A stretch of 64,000 nucleotides of DNA from Alphaproteobacteria bacterium (GCA_030066595.1 JASJBI010000002.1:1-64000), one strand, 5' to 3'; shown: positions 16,858 to 26,321, counted from the first letter of the stretch. Numbers and translations: made by a program. The notes: generated by a model not told the origin, from the letters alone.

Positions 16858-17970
16858 ATGACAGAAGGACCGATTTTCGCGTTGCGGGACAAGACCCGCG
16901 CTGGTGAGCTGGAGCCGGATCCGGCGCAGGAACTCGCAGCCGAGAAGCTGCAAAGCCTGCACAACGCGCTCAAACGGTACGAGCCCGCGCGCAAGGGGTC
17001 GTGGAAGGCGCGCTTCGGGCTCACCCGTCGCACCGAGGAACCGCCGCAGGGCCTCTACATCTTTGGCGAGGTCGGGCGCGGCAAGTCCATGCTGATGGAC
17101 ATGTTCTATGCCTCCGCGCCGCTGGAGAAACGACGCCGGGTGCACTTCCACGCCTTCATGCTGGAGGTGCATGAGACGCTGCACCGCTGGCGTCAGGAGG
17201 GGAAGCCGCACGGCCATGTGGACGATCTGCTCATGGTGTTCGCGGACTCCATCGCGGACGAGGCCTGGCTGCTCTGTTTCGACGAGTTCCACGTCACCAA
17301 CATCGCCGACGCCATGCTGCTCGGGCGGCTGTTCCAGAGCTTACTGGACCACGGCGTAATCATCGTGGCCACCTCCAACTGGCCGCCGGACGAGCTCTAC
17401 AAGGACGGGCTCCAGCGGGAGCTGTTCCTGCCGTTCATCGACTTGATCAAGGAGCGGCTCGACGTGCTCGAGCTGACCTCGCCGACGGACTACCGGCTCA
17501 AGCGCCTGATCGGCATGCGCGTCTACCACGTGCCCCTGGGGCCGGCGGCCGACCGCGCGCTCGAGGACGCATTCGCCCAGCTTGCCGACGGGGCCACGGC
17601 GCGGGCGGACCAGATCGAAGTCCAGGGCCGCACGGTTCCGGTGCCCAAGACGGCGCGCGGCGTCGCCTGGTTCGGCTTCGCCGATCTTTGCGCACAGCCG
17701 CTGGGCGCCGCCGACTACCTCGCCCTGGCCGAGCGCTACTCCAGCATCGTGCTCAAGGACATCCCGCGCATGGGGCCGGAGCAGCGCAACGAAGCCAAAC
17801 GGTTCGCGACGCTGATCGACACGCTCTACGAAAAGAAGGTGCGGCTCGTTTGCTCGGCCGCGGCGGCGCCCCAGGACCTCTATGTCGAGGGCACGGGCGC
17901 CAGGGACTTCGAGCGCACGGTCTCGCGCCTGATGGAGATGCAGAGCGCCGCTTATGTGGCTGGGGTGTAG
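16858..17970 (+). CDS. zapE: AFG1/ZapE-type ATPase
   Basis: 370 aa. Walker A GEVGRGKSMLMDMF is at about 63-76 and Walker B LLCFDEFHV at about 138-146. The HFHAFMLEVHE and ATSNWPPDELYKDGLQRELFLPFI segments are typical of the family. ZapE associates with the division ring in enterobacteria; mitochondrial AFG1 handles respiratory proteins. In many alphaproteobacteria this gene directly precedes mdh; here mdh is 14 kb further on, after an accessory block. Confidence 0.93.
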   Translation: MTEGPIFALRDKTRAGELEPDPAQELAAEKLQSLHNALKRYEPARKGSWKARFGLTRRTEEPPQGLYIFGEVGRGKSMLMDMFYASAPLEKRRRVHFHAFMLEVHETLHRWRQEGKPHGHVDDLLMVFADSIADEAWLLCFDEFHVTNIADAMLLGRLFQSLLDHGVIIVATSNWPPDELYKDGLQRELFLPFIDLIKERLDVLELTSPTDYRLKRLIGMRVYHVPLGPAADRALEDAFAQLADGATARADQIEVQGRTVPVPKTARGVAWFGFADLCAQPLGAADYLALAERYSSIVLKDIPRMGPEQRNEAKRFATLIDTLYEKKVRLVCSAAAAPQDLYVEGTGARDFERTVSRLMEMQSAAYVAGV

Positions 17971-18051
17971 TCCACACCGGCCCGGCACGGCGGATCCAAC
18001 AGCATCGTTTGCGGGCACGATCTTAGCGACACCAACTCACTCATTGCAGTA

Positions 18052-18067
18052 AACTAACTAGTCAGTT
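18052..18067. promoter_or_regulatory. candidate TetR operator
   Basis: AACTAACT-AGTCAGTT is a 16-bp dyad whose arms match at 7 of 8 positions, 50 bp before the tetR start at 18118, in an AT-rich patch. Position and length suit autorepression by a TetR protein. Confidence 0.5.
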
Positions 18068-18117
18068 AACTTCATGCGGATGCCACGCTCGGTGGCTGGG
18101 CGGCGGTGGAGTGGTGG

Positions 18118-18726
18118 ATGACCGGAACGTCTGTGAGCGCGCGGGACCGGCTGGTGCAGGCGGCCGCCGATCTCTTTCACGAGGCCGGGATCGTGGCCAC
18201 CAGCGTCGACGAAGTCGTCGCCGCGGCTGGCGTTTCCAAGCCGACGCTCTATGCGAAGTTCAGCTCCAAGTCCGAGCTGCTGCTGGCGGTGCTGGCCTCT
18301 CGCGACGCGGCCCGGCGCCAGGTCCTGACCGATGTGCTTGAGCGGGCGGGCCGGGATCCCGCTGCCCAAATCCTGGCCGTCTTCGGCTGGCTCGCGCGCT
18401 GGCTCGCGGAGGAGAGCTTCCGCGGCTGCGCCCTGGTCAACGCGGCCGCCGAGCTCGGCGGCGTGGAGCCGGGGGTCCGCGAAGCGGCGGCCCGGAACAA
18501 GGCTTGGGTGCGGGCGCGCTTCGCCGCCCTGGCGCGGCGGGCGGGGCTGGCGGCGCCGGACGCGCTGGCCGCGTCCCTGTTGCTGCTGATGGAGGGCGCC
18601 ACGACCATGGCGCTGCTCGAGGGCGGCGGGCAAGCGGGGCGGACGGCGCGGGCGGCGGCCAAGCGGCTGCTTGTTGCGCACGGCTATGACCCGGCGAGCG
18701 ACCAACGCGGCCAGGCACGGAGGTAG
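18118..18726 (+). CDS. TetR/AcrR-family transcriptional regulator
   Basis: 202 aa. The helix-turn-helix is in residues about 10-55 (AAADLFHEAGIVATSVDEVVAAAGVSKPTLYAKFSSKSELL). The ligand domain includes FRGCALVNAAAELGG, a pattern frequent in AcrR-like repressors. The start at 18118 is preferred because GGAG lies 6 nt upstream; an in-frame ATG at 18106 is possible. A NIPSNAP gene follows after 3 nt, so the regulator probably controls its own two-gene operon. Confidence 0.92.
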   Translation: MTGTSVSARDRLVQAAADLFHEAGIVATSVDEVVAAAGVSKPTLYAKFSSKSELLLAVLASRDAARRQVLTDVLERAGRDPAAQILAVFGWLARWLAEESFRGCALVNAAAELGGVEPGVREAAARNKAWVRARFAALARRAGLAAPDALAASLLLLMEGATTMALLEGGGQAGRTARAAAKRLLVAHGYDPASDQRGQARR

Positions 18727-18729
18727 GCC

Positions 18730-19047
18730 ATGCTGATGGAAATCCGCATCTACAAGATCCGCCCGGGCATGCGCCAGAAGTTCATCGAGTTCTTCGAGAG
18801 CAGGACCATCGCGCCGCAGGAGGCCTGCGGCATGCGCATCCTGGGCCAGTTTCGCTCGCTCCAGGACGACAACGTCTTCGTCTGGCTGCGCGCCTTCGAC
18901 GACGCCGCGGACCGGGACATGAAGAAAGAGGCGTTCTACGGCGGCCCGCTCTGGCGCGAGGATCTGGAGGAGGAGGCGTTCTCGATGATCGAGGACTACA
19001 GCAACGTGCTCTTGGTGGAGCCCACCGCCGCGTCGCGCTTGCGGTAG
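18730..19047 (+). CDS. NIPSNAP-family protein
   Basis: 105 aa with one ferredoxin-like NIPSNAP domain: EIRIYKIRPGMRQKFIEFFE, then ILGQFRSLQDDNVFVWLRAFDD. Function in bacteria is poorly defined; members occur in catabolic operons. It begins 3 nt after the tetR stop and its end almost touches the convergent flavin-reductase-like gene. Confidence 0.85.
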   Translation: MLMEIRIYKIRPGMRQKFIEFFESRTIAPQEACGMRILGQFRSLQDDNVFVWLRAFDDAADRDMKKEAFYGGPLWREDLEEEAFSMIEDYSNVLLVEPTAASRLR

Positions 19048-19052
19048 GCTCG

Positions 19053-19682
19053 TCAGCCCCAGGTCGGCCGGCGCATGGTGAAGATGTCGGTGACCTTGAC
19101 GTAGTCGTGCCCGCCCAGCCGGCCGATCGGCACCAGCTTGGTCTGGTCGACGACGCCGTCAGTCAGCACCGAGTCCGAGATGTGCACGCCGACCACCTTG
19201 CCGATGACGATGATGTTGGGCTCGACCCCCTCGTCGGCGAGAAGCTCCACGCTCTTCACATACTCGCATTCCAGATGGACCGGGCTCTCGGCCACGCGCG
19301 GCGCCTTGACCAGCTCCGAGGGCGCCCGGGTGAGCCCCGCATAGTCGAACTCGTCCACCTCCGGCGGCGCGTCGATGGCGGTCTGGTTCATGGCCTCGCG
19401 CAGCGCCCAGGTGGCGAGGTTGACCACGAAATCGCCGGTCGCCTCGATATTGGCGACGCTGTCCTTCTTGGGCGCTTTTTCGCCGGGCGCGGCCAGCCGC
19501 GGGCCGCCGGAGAACATCACCTGCGGCGGCGTGTAGGAGACCCCGTTGAAGAAGGAGTAGGGCGCAAGATTGGCCGAGCCGTCCGGCGCCAGGCTCGAGA
19601 TCCAGCCGATCGGGCGCGGGATCACGAGCGCGTTGAACGGGTTGTGGCGCAGGCCGTGATGCTGGTCGGTGCGATAGAACAT
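19053..19682 (-). CDS. flavin-reductase-like FMN-binding split-barrel protein
   Basis: 209 aa. NALVIPRPIGWISSLAPDGSANLAPYSFFNGVSYTPPQVMFS is the FMN-binding segment of the flavin reductase-like family, and HLECEYVKSVEL and IVIGKVVGVHI complete the barrel. Members reduce FMN for partner monooxygenases or act on flavin-bound substrates. No partner oxygenase is adjacent. It converges with the NIPSNAP gene (5 bp apart). Confidence 0.87.
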   Translation of the reverse strand: MFYRTDQHHGLRHNPFNALVIPRPIGWISSLAPDGSANLAPYSFFNGVSYTPPQVMFSGGPRLAAPGEKAPKKDSVANIEATGDFVVNLATWALREAMNQTAIDAPPEVDEFDYAGLTRAPSELVKAPRVAESPVHLECEYVKSVELLADEGVEPNIIVIGKVVGVHISDSVLTDGVVDQTKLVPIGRLGGHDYVKVTDIFTMRRPTWG

Positions 19683-19789
19683 GGTGCGTGGCGGATTGTG
19701 GCTAAGCGGAGGTGCGGCCGGACCATAGCGCCCGCGCCCGGGCTAGGAAAGCCGGATGCCAGTCGTCCGAGACCCGATCGCGGCCTGTC

Positions 19790-22021
19790 CTAGCGGGCTT
19801 GTTCGTCTGCGCCTAGTTGGATCCGCCGCTGCAGCAGGCGCGCGCGCCGGGAGTTCGGGAACAGGCGGACCAGCCGGTCGGCGTAAGACTTGGCTTGCGC
19901 GTACTTGCCGTCGCCGAGATAGAAGAGCGCCAGGGCCTCGAGGATGCGGGGGTCCCGCTCCTCCAGCCGGTGAGCCGCCAGAAGCTCGGCCTCGGCCTCT
20001 TTGCGCCGTCCGAGATGCTGCAACACCAGGGCATGGTTGTACCGGACGCGCGGTTGGTACGGCAGGCGCCGGGCCGCCGCGCCGAGCGCCTCTGCCGCGT
20101 CGTCATACCGCTGCATTTCGCCCAGCAACAGCCCAAGCGAATAGTAGAGCCGGCCGTCGTCGGGCGCGTTCTCCAGCGCCGCCCGCAGCATCGCCTCGGC
20201 CTCGGTGTTGCGCCCGGTCTGGTTATAGAGGTGGGCGAGCGTGACATAGGCCGGGACGAGCCCGGGCGCGAGCCGCAACGCGGTCTTGTTGGCCCGTTCC
20301 GCGAGGTCCGGCCGGCCCCGGTTCATGTACAGGACACCCAGGTTCAGATGCGCCTCCGGCTGGTCGGCCATGGCCTCTTGTGCCGCCTCGTATTCGGCCA
20401 GCGCGTCTTCAAAGGCCTGGCGCCGGGGCGCCTCCAGTCGCGTCGTCGGCACCGGGGCCAGCACCCGCGCCGCCTCCAGCCGGACCGCGCGCACCGGGTC
20501 GTCCAGCAGGGGCGCGGCGTAGGCCGGCCGCCGGACCGGCGGCAGAGCCTCGATGGCGGCGAGCGCGCCCAAGCGCAGGAGAGGATCGTCGCTCTTGAGT
20601 GCCTCGACGACCGGCGCGAGGCTCCTGCGGCTGGTCGGCCGCAGCAACTGCAGCGCCGTCGCCCGCGCGATTGCGGATTGCGCCGGATCTTCGGCCAGCG
20701 CGACCAGCTTGGCCTCGGCCCCGGCCTGACCGTCGCGGCCGGCGGCGATGGCGTCGCCGAAATGGGCGCCCCGCCGGGCCACGCCGCCGGTCCAGGCCAC
20801 GATCGCGTCGGCCGCCCAGTCCGCCGGCTTATCCGCGTGGCAGCCGGTGCAGGCGTCGGGCGTTTCGAGCCGGGCCGAAAGGTCCGGACGGGGAATGCGA
20901 AAGCTGTGGTCCCGGCGCGGGTCGACCACCATGTAGCTGCGCGCCGGCATGTGGCAGTTGACGCACTGCGCCCCGGGCGAGCCGGCGGGGTGGTGATGGT
21001 GGGCGGGTGTGTCATAGGCCTTGCGGGGCAGGGACTCGAAGCGGGCGTCCGGTGCCTGCCCATGGCAGCGGACGCAGAGCGCGTCGCCGTCCGCTTTCAC
21101 GCGGGCGGTGTGGGGATCGTGGCAGTCGGTGCAGCGCACGCCGGCGCGCTGCATCTTGCTCTGCAGGAACGAGCCGTAAACATAGACCTCGTCCTGGATC
21201 TGGCCGTCCGGGAAGTAGAGCTCTTGGCGCAAGAGCGCCGGCCGGAAGTGGTCCAGGAACGGCGCGCCGTGTTCATAGTGTTGGGTGATCGGCGCGCGCC
21301 GCGCGTGGCACCGGGCGCAGGCCTCGATCTCCCGTCCGGGCGCGTCTTCTTTGAAACCGACGACCAGGCCCGTGTCGGCGTCTTCGGTCTTCTCGCCGGC
21401 CCGCGCCCAGGCGACGTGCCGCGCGCCGGGGCCGTGGCAGGCCTCGCAGCTGACGTTGATCTCGGCCCAGCTCGTCGCGTAGCTTTCGCTTTCGAGATCA
21501 TAGCGCTTGCGATAGCCGGTCGTGTGGCATTCGCCGCAGCGGCCGTTCCAGTTGTGCAGCCGTCCGGTCCAGTGGCGCGGATCGCCGGCCGCGATCTCGG
21601 CGTCGGGCAGCAGGTGGAACCAGCGCTTTCGCTCCGTGTCCCAGGCGATGGTCAGCGCCTGCAGCCGGCCCCCCGGCTGCGCGATCAGGTATTGCTGCAA
21701 GGGGGATATGCCGAAGGTATAGACGATCTCGAAATCGGCGAGCCGGCCGTCGGCGCCATCCGTGTTGACGACGTATTTGCCGTCTTTGCGGAAGAAGCGC
21801 GAGGTGACGCCCGCATGTGTGAATCGCGCGTCGTCGAAGTCGCCGAGGACGGTGTCCTCGGAGGCTTCCCGCATGGCCCAGTCGTGATGGGAGCCGGACC
21901 AGGCCTCTCCCTGCGCCTTGTGGCAGGCGACACAGGTCTCCCGGCCGACGAAATCTGCGGCGGCGGAGGCCGCCGAGCCCGCGTCGGCGGCGAGCCGCGC
22001 GGCCAGCCCGAAGGCCACCAC
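19790..22021 (-). CDS. exported octahaem cytochrome c with HEAT and TPR repeats
   Basis: 743 aa. Eight CxxCH haem motifs are visible (CVACH, CGECH, CEACH, CARCH, CTDCH, CVRCH, CVNCH, CTGCH) in the first 390 residues. HEAT-like helices (about 420-520) and several TPR units (about 540-735) follow. It is probably a periplasmic electron carrier or docking protein. The GTG at 22021 is only the best start in this frame: an ATG at 22116 overlaps the stop of the previous gene (TGATG) but runs into a stop after 22 codons. One extra base in the CCCGGG run at 22067-22072 would join it to a proper signal sequence, so a frameshift is suspected. Confidence 0.85.
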   Translation of the reverse strand: MVAFGLAARLAADAGSAASAAADFVGRETCVACHKAQGEAWSGSHHDWAMREASEDTVLGDFDDARFTHAGVTSRFFRKDGKYVVNTDGADGRLADFEIVYTFGISPLQQYLIAQPGGRLQALTIAWDTERKRWFHLLPDAEIAAGDPRHWTGRLHNWNGRCGECHTTGYRKRYDLESESYATSWAEINVSCEACHGPGARHVAWARAGEKTEDADTGLVVGFKEDAPGREIEACARCHARRAPITQHYEHGAPFLDHFRPALLRQELYFPDGQIQDEVYVYGSFLQSKMQRAGVRCTDCHDPHTARVKADGDALCVRCHGQAPDARFESLPRKAYDTPAHHHHPAGSPGAQCVNCHMPARSYMVVDPRRDHSFRIPRPDLSARLETPDACTGCHADKPADWAADAIVAWTGGVARRGAHFGDAIAAGRDGQAGAEAKLVALAEDPAQSAIARATALQLLRPTSRRSLAPVVEALKSDDPLLRLGALAAIEALPPVRRPAYAAPLLDDPVRAVRLEAARVLAPVPTTRLEAPRRQAFEDALAEYEAAQEAMADQPEAHLNLGVLYMNRGRPDLAERANKTALRLAPGLVPAYVTLAHLYNQTGRNTEAEAMLRAALENAPDDGRLYYSLGLLLGEMQRYDDAAEALGAAARRLPYQPRVRYNHALVLQHLGRRKEAEAELLAAHRLEERDPRILEALALFYLGDGKYAQAKSYADRLVRLFPNSRRARLLQRRIQLGADEQAR

Positions 22022-22115
22022 CGCGGCGCCGCCGGCCAGCGCCGGGATTAAGGACAGGCGATCGATCCCGGGACTCCGTCCCGCGCCGTGGCTCGGGATC
22101 GAGGAGAGGTCGCCA

Positions 22116-23378
22116 TCAGAGCGTCAGGCCGACCCGCTTGTCGACGCTCTCCGTGATCCGGATCCCGCGTCCGGCCGCAGTCTCGCGCAGCAATGGACTG
22201 ACCGTTCCGGTCGTCCAGACATCGAGCTGCCCCCTGAAGCCGGCTGGGCGGAAATTCTCCTGAACATAGCTCATGCGCCGGCCGACGATCTCCTCGTAGA
22301 CGCCGTGGTCCCAGGCGAAGGCAATGACCGCGCGCCCGTTCCTGGCTTGGGCGATCGAAAGGCCCAGCATGACCTGGATCTCCGAGATGGGCGAAACCGA
22401 CTTGTGATAGCCGCTCATCACCTCGGCCACGTTCTGGAAGTAGTTGGCGCCGACCTCGTCCTCGGCCGAGAGCGCCAGCGCGATGAGGCGGTCGCGGCCG
22501 CGGGCGCCGTCGAGCGATTCCAGCGCCGCCGTGATGATGGTGTCGTGGCGGGGCGTGAAGGCCGGATGGTCGAGGAACTGCTTTCTGAGATCCGGCGAGA
22601 TGCCCATGGCCTGGAGCTTGGCGTCGTTGATGATGCGCAGGCGCGCGGGCGGTTCCTCCTTGAGCACCTCGTTCATCTGGTCGGACATGCGGATCGAGCT
22701 GAACACGGTGGCGCCGGTCGCCGAAACCGCCATGGTCGCCCCCGTGACGCTCAGCCCGCCAAGCGCGGCGGCCCAGCCGATCCGGTTGAGCTCCTCCTGC
22801 AGGACCTTGTTGCTGGAGTAGACGTCGCAGCCGTATTGGGCGCAGAAGTCCCGTTTCCAGGAGGAGACGAAGAGCGCCTGCTTGAGCCGGCTGTCCTCGC
22901 TCGGGTCCTGCTTTTCCGTCACCGCCGTGCCCACGTTCCCGAAGATCTGGAAGACCCCGCGCGGCAGGCCGTTCAGCGTGTCGACCGGGTCCTCGATCAG
23001 ATTCTTGCCCAGGCGTATCGGCGACTTCGCCGCGTAGCCCACGGCCTGGAGGTAGGCGTCGGATTTCTGGATCTTTTTCAGCTCCGCGATCACCCGGATC
23101 TCGTTCAGGAGCTTCTGCAGGGCGAAGTTGCCGGTCACCTCGTAGGTGCCGAAGTCCGAGTTCACGGTGTAGGTGTGCATGAACCCATAGGTCACGACCT
23201 TTTCGTCGATCCGATAGTTCGGTCCCTTGAGCACGTCCGCTGGCAGGATATTCGACGCGCGGCGGTTGCTGCCCACCTCGTAAGTCTCCTGCGCCAAGGC
23301 GCTGCCGACGCCGGCGGCCGTGACCGACAGAGCGGCGGCCAGGCAGGCGCCCGCAATCCTGATCAGTACTCCCCTCAT
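22116..23378 (-). CDS. exported protein of unknown function (420 aa)
   Basis: A signal peptide spans residues 1-30 (IAGACLAAALSVTAAGVGSALAQ). The mature protein is largely helical, with two Cys (CAQYGC near 165) and a hydrophobic Gly/Ala-rich stretch near 190-215. No known family is recognised. Its stop overlaps a candidate ATG for the multihaem cytochrome, so the two may act together. GGAGTAAG precedes the ATG at 23378. Confidence 0.65.
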   Translation of the reverse strand: MRGVLIRIAGACLAAALSVTAAGVGSALAQETYEVGSNRRASNILPADVLKGPNYRIDEKVVTYGFMHTYTVNSDFGTYEVTGNFALQKLLNEIRVIAELKKIQKSDAYLQAVGYAAKSPIRLGKNLIEDPVDTLNGLPRGVFQIFGNVGTAVTEKQDPSEDSRLKQALFVSSWKRDFCAQYGCDVYSSNKVLQEELNRIGWAAALGGLSVTGATMAVSATGATVFSSIRMSDQMNEVLKEEPPARLRIINDAKLQAMGISPDLRKQFLDHPAFTPRHDTIITAALESLDGARGRDRLIALALSAEDEVGANYFQNVAEVMSGYHKSVSPISEIQVMLGLSIAQARNGRAVIAFAWDHGVYEEIVGRRMSYVQENFRPAGFRGQLDVWTTGTVSPLLRETAAGRGIRITESVDKRVGLTL

Positions 23379-23466
23379 TTTCTTACTCCGTTGACGTGAA
23401 ATCAGTTTCGGGCGCCGCGACCAGAGACCGGCGCGCTGCACTGTGCCTCTCGCGCATGATCGGCGC

Positions 23467-23823
23467 TCATACCGCGTTGAGCCAGGCCCAGGCCGCGTCC
23501 CTGTCCTGCGGCAAAAAATGACGCAGCCTGCAGTCGAGCTGTTCCGCCAGCTGTCTTGCCGACTCCGCCAGTTTCTCCGGGCCGACCACGGCGATACGCT
23601 CGAAATCGGTCCGGTGTCTGCTTCGAAACAGGAACGCGCCCGACTGTCCCTCCTCGTCCCAGCCCTCGAGTTCCTCCCAATCGACATAGGCACGAACCGT
23701 CCCCCGGTTCCCGAGGAACGCTTCGAACTCGGGCATGAACGACTGATAGTCGGCATCCGTAAGGACACCGCTCGCCTTGACCACGATCACACGATCCGTC
23801 GTCTCCGGCAAAATCTCGAACAT
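23467..23823 (-). CDS. STAS/SpoIIAA-like protein
   Basis: 118 aa. The sequence MFEILPETTDRVIVVKASGVLTDADYQSF, then VRAYVDWEELEGW and FERIAVVGPEKLAE, follows the SpoIIAA-like (STAS superfamily) pattern of short cytosolic proteins. The start at 23823 has GGAGAC upstream; in-frame codons further up look non-coding. A 25-bp motif shared with the sulfatase promoter lies 104 bp upstream. Confidence 0.82.
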   Translation of the reverse strand: MFEILPETTDRVIVVKASGVLTDADYQSFMPEFEAFLGNRGTVRAYVDWEELEGWDEEGQSGAFLFRSRHRTDFERIAVVGPEKLAESARQLAEQLDCRLRHFLPQDRDAAWAWLNAV

Positions 23824-23926
23824 GTCTCCGTTTCCCTCTTCCGGAGCCCAGGATATTCGAACCCAGCGCGGCGGATCGCTGCTCGTGATCCCGCCGCGCC
23901 GGGGGATGGTAGACCGGCGCCCGCGC

Positions 23927-23951
23927 CTGAGAAACTGGCATCTTTGACAGG
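23927..23951 (-). promoter_or_regulatory. 25-bp shared motif, copy 1 (upstream of the STAS gene)
   Basis: Plus-strand consensus of the three copies: TG-R-GA-W-ACTGG-N-A-NN-T-N-T-N-ACAGG. Copies at 23927, 26392 and 31835 agree at 17 of 25 positions with no gaps. The outer CTG...CAG gives weak dyad symmetry. This copy ends 104 bp before the STAS-like gene. Confidence 0.55.
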
Positions 23952-23982
23952 CCTCGCGCAGGCGCAAGGCGTATCGTCCTCC

Positions 23983-24618
23983 CTATTTCGGGCCGTAGAT
24001 CGCGTCGATCCGCTTCTCCAGGTTCTCGCCCCACCGGTCGATCACCTGATAGGCGTGGCCGAGCGATTCGAAGCCGGCGGTGATCCCCATGCGGTTCCCG
24101 GCCCGCTCGTCGGCCGCCGCTATGATCGTCTCGCCGCTGACGGAATCGACCATCTCGGCTTCCATCGCGGCCCCGCCGAGACCCATGCCGCTCAACCGCA
24201 TCAGGGGATGGATGTTCAGCACCGGCTCGGTCTGCTCGACCGAGGTGATGGCTGCACGGAGGCGGGCCACGCCCGGCCCGGATCGATCGACGACCTCGAA
24301 GCGCTGGGACAAGATCCCGATCACCTTGTTCTGCATGTAGCTCGCCACCTCGCCCAGCTTGGCGGCGTCGATGCTGGTGCCCTTGGCGTTCGGCTTGAAG
24401 TGCACCACGATCGGGTCGACCACGAATTTGGTGTACGTCTTCACGTCCTTGTCAGGATTCTGATAGTAGTACTGGGCGAGACCCATGGGGTCGTCTTTCA
24501 GATTCGAATAGTCGCGCAAAAAGCCCGAGAACTGGGACTGCGCATAAGCAGCTGCGGACAGCGCCCCGAGCATGGCCACCGCCATGACCGGGGTCACGAA
24601 TTTTCTGATCGAGACCAT
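23983..24618 (-). CDS. exported DUF3313-family protein
   Basis: 211 aa. The signal peptide ends in SAAAYAQ (near residue 27). FSGFLRDYSNLK directly after it is the start of the DUF3313 pattern, which continues with YTKFVVDPIVVHF and a helical C-terminus. DUF3313 members are periplasmic or lipoprotein-like and uncharacterised; this one lacks a lipobox Cys. AGGAGG precedes the ATG. It lies 89 bp after sulfatase 1 on the same strand. Confidence 0.8.
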   Translation of the reverse strand: MVSIRKFVTPVMAVAMLGALSAAAYAQSQFSGFLRDYSNLKDDPMGLAQYYYQNPDKDVKTYTKFVVDPIVVHFKPNAKGTSIDAAKLGEVASYMQNKVIGILSQRFEVVDRSGPGVARLRAAITSVEQTEPVLNIHPLMRLSGMGLGGAAMEAEMVDSVSGETIIAAADERAGNRMGITAGFESLGHAYQVIDRWGENLEKRIDAIYGPK

Positions 24619-24707
24619 TATCTCCCTCCTAAAGTTTGTCTGGGCAACCCTGTCGGAGCCGACAGCGTCGCTCGCGCGCCGCGCCGACCCCGCCTCATCT
24701 CTCGGCG

Positions 24708-26321
24708 TCAGTCATGCGCCGTCAACTCCGACCCCTTGGGCATCACATCCGACGTGCGGTGCGGAAACTTGGCGATCAGCTGCATGTGCCCGCGCATTGT
24801 AAATTGGATCGGCGTCACCGCATAAAGACCGGGATAGAACTGGCCGCGCTTCTCGGCCGGGTCCCGCATGACGTTGTAGAAGTCCATGGCCGGGAGCCCG
24901 CCGTGGCCGCCGGGCTTGATGTGGATCTTGAAATCCTCGTAGCGGATGGCCGCCAAGGTGCCGCCGCTGTAATGCATCAGGTAGTTGCGCCGCGAATGCC
25001 CCTCGCCCAGCAGCAGGAGCGGCGTCTGGTCGACGCCGTCGGTCACCCGATCGTTGGGGATCTTGTCCATCGCGCCCGCGAGCCGGGCCGCCGTGGTGTA
25101 CAGGTCGGTCAGGTGGATCATGTCGACCGGGTCCTGGTTCGGCTCGATCATGCCGGGCCACCAGGCCATTCCGGGCACGCGCACGCCGCCCTCTAGCACG
25201 TCGCCCTTGGCGCCCCGCAGCCAGGAATAGCCCGAGGTCGGCCAGAAGGCGTACATCGGCCCGTTGTCGCTCCACCACACCACCAGGGTGTTCTCGTCGA
25301 TGCCCTGCTCCTTGAGCGTGTCGAGCAGTTGCCGGATATGGTCGTTGTGCATGGCCATGAACGAGCCCTGCGCGTTGGCGTGGTCCACGTGCGGCGCGTC
25401 CTTGAACGCCTCCGAGCCCATGATCTGCTGGGTGTAGGTCGCCCAATAGATGAAGAAGGGCCTTTCGCTGTTGGCCTTGTCATTGATGAAGTCCTTGATC
25501 TGCTTGATCGACTCGGTTTCGAAGGCCTCCTGCCGCTTGATCCCGAGCTGGCCCGCAATGCCCGGGATCGGCCTGCGGCCCTTGTCCTTCTCGCCGATAT
25601 AGCCGGCGACGGACAGATCGATGCCGGTCCGCCTCTTGTATTCCTCCACGCCGACGAAGTCGTAGAACGGCGGCGCGGCCGGGTTCGGCATGGACTGCTG
25701 ATAGAACTCGGCGCTCATCGGCCAGGCATCGGGTGCGCCGTTGAACAGGCCGTAATAGGCATAGTCATAGCCCTGGTTCTCGGGCGCGTGCTCGGGCAGG
25801 TCGCCAAGATGCCATTTGCCCCACATGGCGGTGTGATAGCCGGCTTCGGAGAGTATCTCGGCGACCGTCACCTCCTCGGGCGACAGCCCCTCGGTCTGAC
25901 CGGGCCACAGCACGCTGAGGAGTCCCGTGCGCACCGGATGGCGGCCGGTGTTGATGGCGATGCGCGACGGCGTGCAAGAGGGCTCGGCATAGGCCGACCA
26001 GAAGCGCATGCCGTCGAAGGCCATCTTGTCGAGCTCGGGCGTCGGCGTGCCGCGGTGCTTGCCGCCGCCCTGCCAGCCGAGCTCGCCCCAGCCCACGTCG
26101 TCGGCCAGGATGTAGATGATGTTCGGTTTCTTGCCGAAGCGCTCTTCCAGGGCGGCGAGTTTGTCGTTGATGGTCTTGTCCTCCCCGGCCCAGGCGGCCT
26201 TGTTCTTCTCTTGATGCGACAGAAAGGGCGCGTCGGGTTGGAAGGCGTTTGCCGCGCCGGACAGCGCGATCGTGGTGGCAAGCACCGCGGCAAGCCGCAC
26301 TGCGTGGATTTCTGCTCTCAT
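24708..26321 (-). CDS. exported arylsulfatase (sulfatase 1)
   Basis: 537 aa. A signal peptide (AAVLATTIALSGAANA) leads into a sulfatase domain: NIIYILADDVGWGE holds the metal-binding Asp pair, and SCTPSRIAINTGRHPVRTG holds the Cys converted to formylglycine in a canonical C-x-P-S-R. GKWHLGD and WWSDNGP are further active-site blocks. It hydrolyses a sulfate (or phosphonate) ester in the periplasm; substrate unknown. AGGAGGGAG lies upstream of the ATG. The shared 25-bp motif and a barrel-gene remnant lie immediately upstream. No anaerobic or FGE-type maturase is in the window. Confidence 0.93.
   Translation of the reverse strand: MRAEIHAVRLAAVLATTIALSGAANAFQPDAPFLSHQEKNKAAWAGEDKTINDKLAALEERFGKKPNIIYILADDVGWGELGWQGGGKHRGTPTPELDKMAFDGMRFWSAYAEPSCTPSRIAINTGRHPVRTGLLSVLWPGQTEGLSPEEVTVAEILSEAGYHTAMWGKWHLGDLPEHAPENQGYDYAYYGLFNGAPDAWPMSAEFYQQSMPNPAAPPFYDFVGVEEYKRRTGIDLSVAGYIGEKDKGRRPIPGIAGQLGIKRQEAFETESIKQIKDFINDKANSERPFFIYWATYTQQIMGSEAFKDAPHVDHANAQGSFMAMHNDHIRQLLDTLKEQGIDENTLVVWWSDNGPMYAFWPTSGYSWLRGAKGDVLEGGVRVPGMAWWPGMIEPNQDPVDMIHLTDLYTTAARLAGAMDKIPNDRVTDGVDQTPLLLLGEGHSRRNYLMHYSGGTLAAIRYEDFKIHIKPGGHGGLPAMDFYNVMRDPAEKRGQFYPGLYAVTPIQFTMRGHMQLIAKFPHRTSDVMPKGSELTAHD

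Noticed and set aside
19817-22051. A 744-codon open frame antisense to the multihaem cytochrome gene
   Set aside because: The sense strand has eight CxxCH motifs and TPRs; the antisense product is Gly/Arg/Val-rich without domains.
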